Assembly: GCF_937952055.1 (NCBI RefSeq)
Contig: NZ_CALFYO010000021.1
Location: 310,001-374,000 of the forward strand
Source: an uncultured Piscinibacter sp.
GTDB lineage: Bacteria; Pseudomonadota; Gammaproteobacteria; Burkholderiales; Burkholderiaceae_C
DNA length: 64,000 bases
Direction: 5' to 3'
Shown here: positions 50,215 to 57,729 of the stretch, one piece after another
Numbering within the stretch: position 1 is the first letter of the stretch
How the letters are laid out: each line of letters opens with the position of its first letter
The notes under the pieces: model-generated
Databases searched by the model: none
What the model was told of the DNA's origin: nothing
What the model saw: only the letters and a program-made list of their open reading frames with translations
Program-made: the position numbers and the translations under genes

Positions 50215-50232
50215 GTTGTCTTCGGAAACAAC
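50215..50232. promoter_or_regulatory. Operator 2 between cap5 and capH
   Basis: GTTGTC-TTCGGA-AACAAC, an inverted repeat with 5 of 6 symmetrical pairs. It has the same arms and spacing as operator 1 (50284-50301), 69 bases away, and lies in the cap5 leader. Likely bound by CapH. Confidence 0.65.
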
Positions 50233-50283
50233 GCCGTGAACAGCCGTCGTTCCAACAATCTTCATAGTAGACGAGCCAGATGC

Positions 50284-50332
50284 GTTGTCTGTCTGGACAA
50301 CAGTATAGCAGGGGTGTGGCCGGAGTGCACAA
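50284..50332 (-). promoter_or_regulatory. CBASS promoter with operator 1
   Basis: On the minus strand a candidate -35 TTGTGC (50327-50332) and -10 TATACT (50302-50307), 19 bases apart, precede a perfect inverted repeat GTTGTC-TGTCTG-GACAAC (50284-50301) located where transcription would start. A repressor bound here would block the CBASS operon. A second copy of the repeat lies at 50215-50232. The XRE-family CapH gene points away on the other strand, the usual layout for its target operator. Confidence 0.65.
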
Positions 50333-50461
50333 GCAGCCGGCATCCCTGGCGTTCTAGCCCTTTGACGCCCCGCTCGGGCTTTCGGCACATCCCGCATACC
50401 GCTGCTGTGGCGAACCCCTGGCCACAGTTCGCACACCCAACTTCCCCTCTTTGGAGTTCCC

Positions 50462-50848
50462 ATGGCTCAAACAGGCCTAGGCGTCGCCCTACGCACGCTT
50501 CGCGAGCGACGAACACTGTCGCTGCGTGAGGTAGGTCAGCTTTCCACCGTCGACCACGCTTATGTCCACCGCCTAGAGACGGGCGAGAAGACAGGGCCGT
50601 CTCCAGAGCTCGTTGCGAAGCTGCTGAAGGTTCTCAAGCCAAGTGAGCGAGACACTGAAATCGTCAAGTGGCTCGTGGAGCACCCGGACGCCGACCCGGC
50701 GCTTGTAGAGTTCGTCTTGGACGATGCGTCGATTCCAGCGGACATATTCGCTGCGGCAGCCGGTGTCAGACACCGGGGCACCGTACGGCCCGAACCCGCT
50801 GTGTTGATTGCCCGAATCAGACGCGCCTTCGAAGAAGATGACGAGTAG
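50462..50848 (+). CDS. capH: CBASS-associated XRE-family repressor (CapH)
   Basis: 128 residues with a Cro/C1-type helix-turn-helix over residues 5-65 (LGVALRTLRERRTLSLREVGQLSTVDHAYVHRLETGE) and a helical C-terminal part (LIARIRRAFEEDDE). Ribosome site TTGGAG. It is divergent from cap5 and followed 14 bases later by an ImmA/IrrE-type metallopeptidase. This pair matches CapH/CapP, in which the CapH dimer represses CBASS until CapP cleaves it after DNA damage. The C-terminal dimer region is shorter than in some relatives, so the assignment rests mainly on context. Confidence 0.82.
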   Translation: MAQTGLGVALRTLRERRTLSLREVGQLSTVDHAYVHRLETGEKTGPSPELVAKLLKVLKPSERDTEIVKWLVEHPDADPALVEFVLDDASIPADIFAAAAGVRHRGTVRPEPAVLIARIRRAFEEDDE

Positions 50849-50862
50849 GGAGGCGAACCGAC

Positions 50863-51732
50863 GTGGACGAGCTTGAGGTGCAGCAGCGAGCCCGGATGTT
50901 TGTCTCCGGGCTCGACATCAAGGATGTCAAGAACGACTTGAGCGTCTACGTCCAGGCTGCGAATGCCAAGCTTGTCAAGGAAGAGTTGGGCGAGGGAGAG
51001 TCTGGCTATACGGTGACCAAGCCAAACGGCCGGCACGTCATCACAATCAATTCGCTCGAGCCGGTGCCGCGCCAGCGGTACACGACGTGCCATGAAGTTG
51101 CCCACATCGTGCTGGGCCTGCCCTCAAGCCATGACGTGGTGCCCTCTTGGGCATACGCGAAGCGCGACATCAACGAGGTTCACTGCGACACATTCGCAGC
51201 AGAGCTATTGATGCCCTATGTGCAGTGGCGCGAGGCAGTCCCTAAGGATGAACCGTCTGTTGAGGTCATTGAGTACTTGGCGGCCGAGTTCCAGGCATCC
51301 TTCCCGGCTGCAGCTTCTCGGTACGCGACTCTCGCAGACATCCCGTGTGCCTTCGTCACCATGGAACGGGGAATGGTTCGCTACGCCGCACGCTCAACTT
51401 CGTTGAGGCGCGTTGGGGCTTGGATTCCGCCCAAGTCTCCGATACCGCCGCTCTCCGTCGCGGAGCGTCTGCGTCAGGCCGGCGTGAGTGGTCTTGATAC
51501 CGACGATGTCGCGCAAGACGTCTGGTTCGAGAGCTGGGACAAGGGGCTCGTTTTGACCGAGATGGCGAGGCACTACCAACGCACGGATACGACCGTCGCG
51601 CTCCTGTGGTTCTCTGACGAAGACCTGCCAGAGGTGGAGGTGACGCGATACGGTCAGCGCTTGGTGGACGATGGCGGGTTGCCAGAGCTGACTGGCCATT
51701 TGCCCTGGCCGAGTGGGAAGCGGAAGCGCTAG
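50863..51732 (+). CDS. capP: CBASS-associated metallopeptidase (CapP, ImmA/IrrE family)
   Basis: 289 residues from GTG 50863. Zinc motif TCHEVAHIVLG with His77, Glu78 and His81; the third ligand lies in NEVHCDTFAAELLMP (Glu105 or Asp109). Cys76 and Cys108 sit beside the zinc site. The C-terminal half (about 170-289) resembles the GAF-like region of IrrE proteins. In the described CapH-CapP systems, single-stranded DNA activates CapP to cut CapH and derepress CBASS. Encoded 14 bases after capH and the last gene before the right end of the transposon. Confidence 0.85.
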   Translation: MDELEVQQRARMFVSGLDIKDVKNDLSVYVQAANAKLVKEELGEGESGYTVTKPNGRHVITINSLEPVPRQRYTTCHEVAHIVLGLPSSHDVVPSWAYAKRDINEVHCDTFAAELLMPYVQWREAVPKDEPSVEVIEYLAAEFQASFPAAASRYATLADIPCAFVTMERGMVRYAARSTSLRRVGAWIPPKSPIPPLSVAERLRQAGVSGLDTDDVAQDVWFESWDKGLVLTEMARHYQRTDTTVALLWFSDEDLPEVEVTRYGQRLVDDGGLPELTGHLPWPSGKRKR

Positions 51733-51849
51733 CCTCGGCGGCTGCCATCCGCCAGTGCGCACCATTGGTAGGTCAATGGCGTCGACCGCTCGGAGTGCCG
51801 CGAGGCGTCGGCTTCGTCGAACCAACACCGCTCATTAGAAGATTCAATG

Positions 51850-51880
51850 GCCTCCGGCGCCCTGTACAGGGTGCGGAGGC
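51850..51880. other. Nested hairpin near the right end of the transposon
   Basis: Outer stem GCCTCCG / CGGAGGC encloses the perfect 12-bp palindrome CCCTGTACAGGG, followed by AGACTTT. It lies between capP and the right inverted repeat. It may end capP transcription or be a binding site for transposition proteins. The surrounding 185 bases hold no gene. Confidence 0.5.
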
Positions 51881-51917
51881 AGACTTTCCCTTAAAGGACA
51901 AGGACTTAGGCGCGCCC

Positions 51918-51942
51918 CTGGTTCATCCTCGGCGTATCACCC
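51918..51942 (-). repeat. Right terminal inverted repeat
   Basis: On the minus strand reads GGGTGATACGCCGAG, then GA, then TGAACCAG; 23 of 25 bases equal the left end (38599-38623). Confidence 0.92.
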
Positions 51943-51950
51943 TGGCGAGG
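51943..51950 (+). repeat. Right target-site duplication of the transposon
   Basis: TGGCGAGG, identical to 38591-38598. It ends eight bases before the stop codon of the patatin-like gene, which is therefore intact. Confidence 0.9.
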
Positions 51951-51958
51951 CCGCCTCA

Positions 51959-52888
51959 TCAGCGGGACTTGGCGATCAGCTTGGCGCGCAGGTCGGACAG
52001 ACCCGTCAGTGCCGCCTCGCGACCCGCCTGGATGACGCGCTTGCGTGCCGCGAAGTCGGCGCCCGAGACCCCGGACAGGCGCGGCCGCAGCACGACGTCG
52101 GCATCACGCAGCTCCAGCGCGTTGATGCTGCGCCCCATGATCGCGAAGGTCTGCAGCAGCATGTGCATCGGGTCGCCGGTGGCGTTGCCCTCCGGCGCCG
52201 CCGAGATGTCGACGGCGATCACCAGTTCCGCCCCCATCTGGCGTGCGAAGCGCACCGGCACCGGTGAAACCAGCCCGCCGTCCACGTACTCCCGCGCGCC
52301 AATGCGCACCGGCTGAAACACCGCCGGCACCGCGCTGGAAGCGCGCACTGCGATGCCGGCGTCACCACGCTGGAACAGGATGGGCGCGCCGCTGTCCAAG
52401 TCGGTGGCGACGATGCCCAGCGGCATCGCCATCTGCTCGATCGTCTTGCCGCCGGTGTGCTCGCGCACGAACCGCGCCAGTGCCTCGCCACGGATCAGCC
52501 CCCGGCCGGGGAAGGCCCAGTCGGTGATCGCCGACTCGTCCATCGCGTCGGCCAGCGACAGCAGTTCCGCCGACCGTTTCCCCGAGGCATAGAGCGCCGC
52601 CACGAGGCTGCCCGCCGAGGTGCCGACCACCAGATCCGGACGGATACCGCTGTCCTCCAGCGCCTGGATGACGCCAATGTGGGCGAAGCCGCGTGCTGCG
52701 CCCCCGCCCAACGCCAGGCCGATGCGCGGCGGCTTTGGCGCCGGCGGCGGCGCGGGGGGAACGGAAGGCTCGGGCGCGGGCGGTGCCATGGGCGCCGACT
52801 GGCAGCCCGCCAGCGCGGCGGTGGCCAGCGTCCAGCCCAGCCAGCGGCGGCGGCCGCTGCTCAGCAACTCTTTATTCTCCAATGACAT
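51959..52888 (-). CDS. Patatin-like phospholipase lipoprotein (RssA-like)
   Basis: 309 residues from ATG 52888. The lipoprotein signal ends in the lipobox LAGC (GWTLATAALAGCQSAP), then a Pro-rich stretch. The patatin domain has the oxyanion glycines GLALGGGAARGFAHIGVI, nucleophile Ser in VVGTSAGSLVAALYASG and the catalytic Asp in VDGGLVSPVPV. Acts as a lipid acyl hydrolase anchored in the envelope. The transposon inserted eight bases beyond its stop codon without damaging it. Confidence 0.9.
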   Translation of the reverse strand: MSLENKELLSSGRRRWLGWTLATAALAGCQSAPMAPPAPEPSVPPAPPPAPKPPRIGLALGGGAARGFAHIGVIQALEDSGIRPDLVVGTSAGSLVAALYASGKRSAELLSLADAMDESAITDWAFPGRGLIRGEALARFVREHTGGKTIEQMAMPLGIVATDLDSGAPILFQRGDAGIAVRASSAVPAVFQPVRIGAREYVDGGLVSPVPVRFARQMGAELVIAVDISAAPEGNATGDPMHMLLQTFAIMGRSINALELRDADVVLRPRLSGVSGADFAARKRVIQAGREAALTGLSDLRAKLIAKSR

Positions 52889-52986
52889 AAACAATCAACG
52901 ATAAAGTTCTTTTCATATATATGGAGCGTCCCTAGAGTGCTCGCATCGGTCGCCACCCGGCGGCCGTTGGACTTCATCGGCGGCCC

Positions 52987-53754
52987 ATGGACTGGATTGC
53001 GATTCTCAGCGGCTTCGGCGTCGGCGCCATCGTCGGCATGACCGGCGTCGGCGGCGGTTCGCTGATGACGCCGCTGCTGCTGTCGGTGTTCAAGCTGAGT
53101 CCCGCGGTGGCGATCGGCACCGACCTGTGGTTCGCCGCGCTGACCAAGACCGCGGGCTCCGTGTCGCATCACCACGCCGGTCACGTGCAATGGCGCATCA
53201 CCGCGCTCCTGCTCGCCGCCAGCGTCCCCGCCTCGCTGGCGACGGTCACGCTGATGCACTTCACCGGCCTGACCAAGGGCTGGTCCAGCGCACTGACTTT
53301 CTCGCTGGGGATCGCGCTGCTGCTCACTGCCGTGGTGGTGGCCTACCGCAGCGCCTGGCATGCGGTCGGCCTGCGACTGGAACGCTGGCTGCCCGAATCG
53401 CGCAAGCCGGCGCTGACAGTGGCGTGCGGCCTGCTCCTGGGCGTGCTGGTCTCGCTCAGCTCGATCGGCGCGGGCGCCATCGGCGCGACGCTGCTGATGC
53501 TGCTCTACCCCCGCCTCGAATCGCACCGCGTGGTCGGCACCGACATCGCTCACGCCGTGCCGCTGACCTTCGTCGCCGGCATCGGCCACGCCACGCTGGG
53601 TCACGTCGACTGGGCGCTGCTCGGCGCCCTGCTGGTCGGCAGCCTGCCCGGCATCTGGCTCGGTGCGCAGCTGACGCGAAGGATGCCCGAGCGGCTGGTA
53701 CGCGGCCTGCTTTGCGCCGCCCTCGTCACCGCCGGCCTGAAGGTAATCCACTGA
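52987..53754 (+). CDS. TauE/SafE-family transporter, probable sulfur anion carrier
   Basis: 255 residues with eight hydrophobic segments and the two half-repeats of the family (GAIVGMTGVGGGSLMTPLLL near the start, LVSLSSIGAGAIGATLLML in the second half). Members move sulfite, sulfate or sulfonates across the inner membrane. It lies 14 bases before cysI, so it probably supplies the assimilatory sulfate pathway or exports excess sulfite. Confidence 0.88.
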   Translation: MDWIAILSGFGVGAIVGMTGVGGGSLMTPLLLSVFKLSPAVAIGTDLWFAALTKTAGSVSHHHAGHVQWRITALLLAASVPASLATVTLMHFTGLTKGWSSALTFSLGIALLLTAVVVAYRSAWHAVGLRLERWLPESRKPALTVACGLLLGVLVSLSSIGAGAIGATLLMLLYPRLESHRVVGTDIAHAVPLTFVAGIGHATLGHVDWALLGALLVGSLPGIWLGAQLTRRMPERLVRGLLCAALVTAGLKVIH

Positions 53755-53768
53755 AGTGATGGCCTGAG

Positions 53769-55463
53769 ATGTACCAATACACCGAGTTCGACCGCCATTT
53801 CGTCCGCCAGCGCGCCGCGCAGTTCCGCGACCAGCTCGAGCGCAACCTCGCCGGCAAGCTCGGCGAAGAGGAGTTCCGCCCGCTGCGCCTGCAGAACGGC
53901 TGGTACGTGCAGCGCCACGCGCCGATGCTGCGCATCGCCGTGCCGTACGGGCAGATTCGTGCGCACCAGTTGCGCCAGCTGGCGCGCATTGCGCGCGAGT
54001 TCGACCGCGGCTACGGCCACTTCACCACGCGCCAGAACCTGCAGTTCAACTGGATCCCGCTGACCAAGGGCGCCGACGTGATGGACCTGCTCGCCGAGGT
54101 CGACATGCACGGCATCCAGACCAGCGGCAATTGCATCCGCAACATCACCAGCGATGCGCTCGCCGGCATCGCGCCCGACGAGGTCGTCGACCCGCGCCCC
54201 TACTGCGAGGTGCTGCGCCAGTGGAGCACGCTGCACCCCGAGTTCGCCTTCCTGCCGCGCAAGTTCAAGATCGCCGTCAGTGGCGCCGCCGAGGACCGTG
54301 CCGCGAGCGCCTGGCACGACATCGGACTGCACCTGTTGAAGAACGAGCAGGGCGAGATCGGCTTCAAGGTGCTGGTCGGGGGCGGCATGGGCCGCACGCC
54401 GGTGATCGCCAGCGTGCTGCGCGAGTTCCTGCCCTGGCAGCAGATCCTCGTCTTCATCGAGGCGATCGTGCGCGTCTACAACCGCTACGGTCGGCGCGAC
54501 AACGCCTACAAGGCGCGCATCAAGATTCTCGTGAAGGCCGAGGCACAGCGGTTCGTCGATGCAGTCGAGCAGGAGTTCCACCACATCCTCCACGACGATG
54601 CCGACGGCGCGGCGCATCTCATTCCGCATGCCGAGCTCGAGCGCGTGAAGTCGAGCTTCGCGCTGCCGGAAGGGATCGGCGAGGCCGGTGCGCCGCCGGC
54701 CTGGCCGTCCAAGCCGAATGGCGCCCTGTCGCGCTGGCTGCAGCGCAACGTGCACGCGCACCGCCTGCCCGGTTACCGCGCCGTGACGCTGTCGCTCAAG
54801 CGCGTCGGCGAAGCGCCAGGCGACGTGACGGCCGGGCAGATGGAGGCCGCTGCAACGATCGCCGAGCGCTTCAGCCACGGCGAGCTGCGTGTCAGCCACG
54901 ACCAGAACCTGCTGCTGCCCTGGGTCCGCGAGAGCGACCTCGCTGCGCTGTGGCAGGAAGCCAAGGCGGCCGGCTTCGCCACGCCCAACATCGGCTTGCT
55001 CACCGACATGATTGCCTGCCCCGGTGGCGACTTCTGCGGGCTGGCGAACGCGCGCTCGCTGCCCGTCGCGGCGGAGATCACCGAGCGATTCACCGACCTC
55101 GACGAGGTCGAGGACCTCGGCGACATCGACCTGCACATCAGCGGCTGCATCAACTCCTGCGGTCACCACCACAGCGGCCACATCGGCGTGCTCGGCGTCG
55201 ACAAGGACGGCAGCGAGTGGTACCAGCTCACGCTCGGCGGATCCGACGGCTCGTCGCTGTCCGGCGCACCCGTGCCGGGCAAGGTGATCGGTCCGTCCTT
55301 CGCTGCCGACGAGGTGGCCGACGCGATCGAGGCGGTGCTCGCGACCTACAAGGCCCGCCGCACCAGCGGCGAGCGTTTCATCGACACCGTGCGTCGCATC
55401 GGCATCGAGCCCTTCAAGGGCCCGGCCAACGCGGTGCGACACGCCACCGCCCAGGCGGCCTGA
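53769..55463 (+). CDS. cysI: Assimilatory sulfite reductase, siroheme type
   Basis: 564 residues. The nitrite/sulfite reductase half-repeats and the siroheme-[4Fe-4S] cysteines are present (IACPGGDFCGLANARS and DLHISGCINSCGHHHSGHIGVLG), along with the substrate and siroheme binding segments GHFTTRQNLQFNWIPL and TSGNCIRNIT. Reduces sulfite to sulfide with six electrons. No CysJ flavoprotein gene is in the window; ferredoxin is a possible donor, and fdxA and a ferredoxin reductase lie a few genes downstream. Second gene of the sulfur operon. Confidence 0.9.
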   Translation: MYQYTEFDRHFVRQRAAQFRDQLERNLAGKLGEEEFRPLRLQNGWYVQRHAPMLRIAVPYGQIRAHQLRQLARIAREFDRGYGHFTTRQNLQFNWIPLTKGADVMDLLAEVDMHGIQTSGNCIRNITSDALAGIAPDEVVDPRPYCEVLRQWSTLHPEFAFLPRKFKIAVSGAAEDRAASAWHDIGLHLLKNEQGEIGFKVLVGGGMGRTPVIASVLREFLPWQQILVFIEAIVRVYNRYGRRDNAYKARIKILVKAEAQRFVDAVEQEFHHILHDDADGAAHLIPHAELERVKSSFALPEGIGEAGAPPAWPSKPNGALSRWLQRNVHAHRLPGYRAVTLSLKRVGEAPGDVTAGQMEAAATIAERFSHGELRVSHDQNLLLPWVRESDLAALWQEAKAAGFATPNIGLLTDMIACPGGDFCGLANARSLPVAAEITERFTDLDEVEDLGDIDLHISGCINSCGHHHSGHIGVLGVDKDGSEWYQLTLGGSDGSSLSGAPVPGKVIGPSFAADEVADAIEAVLATYKARRTSGERFIDTVRRIGIEPFKGPANAVRHATAQAA

Positions 55464-55478
55464 TCGCGGAGAGCTCCC

Positions 55479-56027
55479 ATGCGATTCATCGACATCCACA
55501 AGGACCGCTGGCATGCCCTGGCCGGCGAGGACGGCCCGCCGGTCAGCATCAATCCCGCTGCGCATCTGCTGCTGGACACCAACCAATGGCATGCCGCGCG
55601 CGCGCAATGGCCCGACGGCGTGCCGGTGGGCATCCGGCTCGCGAACGATCAGGACGTGGAGGACATCGCCGCGGACCTGCCGCGTTTCGGGCTCGTCGCA
55701 CTGCACTTCCCGAAGTGGGTGGACGGACGCGCCTACAGCCAGGCCCGGCTGCTGCGCTCGCGCTATCGCTTCGCGGGCGAGGTCCGTGCCACCGGCGACG
55801 TGCTGGTGGACATGTTGCCGCTGCTCGAGCGCACGGGCTTCGACGCGGTGCTGCTGCGCCACGACCAGTCGATCGACGCCGCCGAGCGCGCGTTGTCCTT
55901 CTTCCCCGGCCACTACCAGGGCGATGCGGCCGACAACCGGCCGCTGTTCGCCAAGCCGGCCGGCACCGCCGAGGCGCTCGCGAAGGCGCCGACGCGCGAG
56001 TTCATCAACGCTGGAGCCTCGATATGA
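55479..56027 (+). CDS. DUF934 protein of the sulfite reductase operon
   Basis: 182 residues. The family is nearly always found between cysI and cysH in proteobacteria and is annotated as an oxidoreductase probably involved in sulfite reduction, without a demonstrated activity. Visible family segments are VGIRLANDQDVEDIAADLPRF, LVALHFPKWVDGRAYSQARLLR and RATGDVLVDMLPLLERTGFDA. No cofactor motif is evident. Stop overlaps the cysH start by four bases. Confidence 0.88.
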   Translation: MRFIDIHKDRWHALAGEDGPPVSINPAAHLLLDTNQWHAARAQWPDGVPVGIRLANDQDVEDIAADLPRFGLVALHFPKWVDGRAYSQARLLRSRYRFAGEVRATGDVLVDMLPLLERTGFDAVLLRHDQSIDAAERALSFFPGHYQGDAADNRPLFAKPAGTAEALAKAPTREFINAGASI

Positions 56028-56773
56028 GCGCAATTACCTTGTACGCACGAAAGACAGAGGGCTTCGACGAGCGCGTCGCCCACGCCGTGGCGGTGCTGCA
56101 AAGCGCCGCCGCGGAGCACGCCGGCCGCATCGTGCAGGCCACCAGCCTGGGGGCCGAGGACATGGTGATCACCGACCTGATCGCTCGCCACGGCCTGCCC
56201 ATCGCGGTGGCGACGCTGGAAACCGGACGGCTGCACGCGCAGACGCTGGCGCTGATCCCGCGCATCAAGCAGCGCTACGGGCTGGCGGTTTCGGTGTTCA
56301 AGCCGGCGCAGGAGGCGGCGATCCACTTCGTGAGGACGCACGGCGAGAAGGCGATGTACGACAGCATGGATCTGCGCAAGCAGTGCTGCGCGATCCGCAA
56401 GCTCGAGCCGCTGGCGCGCATGCTGTCCGGCGCGAGCGCCTGGGTGACCGGGCTTCGCCGCGAGCAGTCGGACAACCGGGGCGGCGTGCCGTTCAGCGAA
56501 GCCGACGACAAGGGCCGCATCAAGTTCAACCCGCTGGCCGACTGGACCTGGGCCGACGTGTGGCACTACATCGCGAACCACGACGTGCCCTTCAACGCAC
56601 TGCACGACGAGTTCATGCCCAGCATCGGCTGCGAACCCTGCACGCGCGCCATCGCCGTGGGCCAGCCCTTCCGGGCCGGACGCTGGTGGTGGGAGGACGA
56701 GAAGGCCAAGGAGTGCGGCCTGCACGTGAAGGACGCTCCGGCCGAACTTTCCGTCATAGGAGCCTCGCAATGA
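56024..56773 (+). CDS. cysH: Adenylyl-sulfate reductase (CysH, iron-sulfur type)
   Basis: 249 residues. The four cysteines of the [4Fe-4S] type are present as CCAIRKLEPL and IGCEPCTRA, so it most likely uses APS (not PAPS) with thioredoxin, giving sulfite. The nucleotide-binding region TSLGAEDMVITDLI and the C-terminal tail ECGLHVKD, bearing the catalytic Cys, fit. Coupled by four-base overlaps to DUF934 upstream and cysD downstream. No APS kinase gene is seen here, in keeping with the APS route. Confidence 0.92.
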   Translation: MSAITLYARKTEGFDERVAHAVAVLQSAAAEHAGRIVQATSLGAEDMVITDLIARHGLPIAVATLETGRLHAQTLALIPRIKQRYGLAVSVFKPAQEAAIHFVRTHGEKAMYDSMDLRKQCCAIRKLEPLARMLSGASAWVTGLRREQSDNRGGVPFSEADDKGRIKFNPLADWTWADVWHYIANHDVPFNALHDEFMPSIGCEPCTRAIAVGQPFRAGRWWWEDEKAKECGLHVKDAPAELSVIGASQ

Positions 56774-57729
56774 ACGCCCCGCTGTCCGTCGAGCAACTGC
56801 TTCCCGAGCTCGACCACACCCACCTCGACTGGCTGGAGGAGGAAGCCATCTTCATCCTGCGCGAGACGGTGGCCGCCTTCGAGCGCCCTGCCCTGCTGTT
56901 CTCCGGAGGCAAGGACTCCTGCGTGGTGCTGCGCCTGGCCGAGAAGGCTTTCAAGAGCAAGGGGCCGGACGGACAGTACAAGGGCCGACTGCCCTTCCCT
57001 CTGCTGCATGTCGACACCGGCCACAACTTCCCCGAGGTGATCGAGTTCCGCGACCGCCGCGTGGCCGAGATGGGCGAACGCCTCGTCGTCGGGCATCTCG
57101 AGGATTCGATCCGGCGCGGCACGGTGCGCCTGGCGCACCCGCTCGAGTCGCGCAACGGCCACCAGACCGTGGCGCTGCTGGAGGCGATCGAGGAACACCG
57201 CTTCGACGTGCTGATGGGCGGCGCGCGACGCGACGAGGAGAAGGCGCGCGCCAAGGAGCGCATCTTCAGCCACCGCGACAGCTTCGGCCAGTGGCAGCCG
57301 AAGGAACAGCGCCCCGAACTGTGGACGTTGTTCAACACGCGCATCCGCCCCGGCGAGCACATGCGCGCCTTCCCGATCAGCAACTGGACCGAGCTCGACG
57401 TGTGGCTGTACATCGCACGCGAGAACATCCCGCTGCCGAGCCTGTACTACGCGCACGATCGCCAGGTGGTGCGGCGCAAGGGCCTGCTGGTGCCGGTCAC
57501 CGACATCACCCCGCCGGAAGCCGGTGAGCCCGTCGAGGAAGTCGAGGTGCGCTTCCGCACCGTCGGCGACATGACCTGCACCTGCCCGGTGGAAAGCCCG
57601 GCGGCGAACGCCGCGGAAATCGTCGCCGAGACGCTGAGGGTCACGATCAGCGAGCGGGGCGCCACGCGCATGGACGACCGCACCTCGGATGCCTCGATGG
57701 AGCGACGCAAGAAGGAAGGATATTTCTGA
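56770..57729 (+). CDS. cysD: Sulfate adenylyltransferase small subunit
   Basis: 319 residues. PP-loop ATPase of the ATP-sulfurylase type: LLFSGGKDSCVVLRLAEKAF, HVDTGHNFPEVIEFRDR, GGARRDEEKARAKERIFS and the C-terminal TVGDMTCTCPVES and MERRKKEGYF. With CysN it converts sulfate and ATP to APS. Its stop codon shares a base with the cysN start (TGATG). Confidence 0.96.
   Translation: MNAPLSVEQLLPELDHTHLDWLEEEAIFILRETVAAFERPALLFSGGKDSCVVLRLAEKAFKSKGPDGQYKGRLPFPLLHVDTGHNFPEVIEFRDRRVAEMGERLVVGHLEDSIRRGTVRLAHPLESRNGHQTVALLEAIEEHRFDVLMGGARRDEEKARAKERIFSHRDSFGQWQPKEQRPELWTLFNTRIRPGEHMRAFPISNWTELDVWLYIARENIPLPSLYYAHDRQVVRRKGLLVPVTDITPPEAGEPVEEVEVRFRTVGDMTCTCPVESPAANAAEIVAETLRVTISERGATRMDDRTSDASMERRKKEGYF

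Larger units (their letters stand above)
38599..51942. mobile_element. 13.3-kb IS1595-type transposon carrying a type II CBASS defence cassette
   Basis: The boundaries are seen directly: 25-bp terminal inverted repeats at 38599-38623 and 51918-51942 match at 23 positions, and an exact 8-bp duplication (TGGCGAGG) flanks them. Inside are 15 genes: two tandem paralogues, an unknown 259-residue protein, an IS1595-type transposase with two coupled unknown genes, two further unknowns, a LexA-type repressor, cap3-cap2-CD-NTase-cap5, and capH-capP. Base composition is visibly less GC-rich than the chromosome on either side. The insertion lies between convergent host genes (phasin and patatin) and breaks neither. 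The transposase family and the 8-bp duplication agree, so this is a complete element rather than a remnant. Some IS1595 relatives are known to carry passenger genes; a cargo of this size with CBASS is unusual as far as I know. Confidence 0.9.

Noticed and set aside
38599..51942. Prophage or integrative element
   Set aside because: The LexA-type repressor and unknown small genes could suggest a phage, but there are no structural, packaging or integrase genes, and the ends are inverted rather than direct repeats.
38599..51942. Tn7-like transposon
   Set aside because: The transposase has an IS1595 zinc ribbon and DDE core, the ends start with GGG rather than TGT, and the duplication is 8 bp instead of 5 bp; no TnsC-type ATPase is present.
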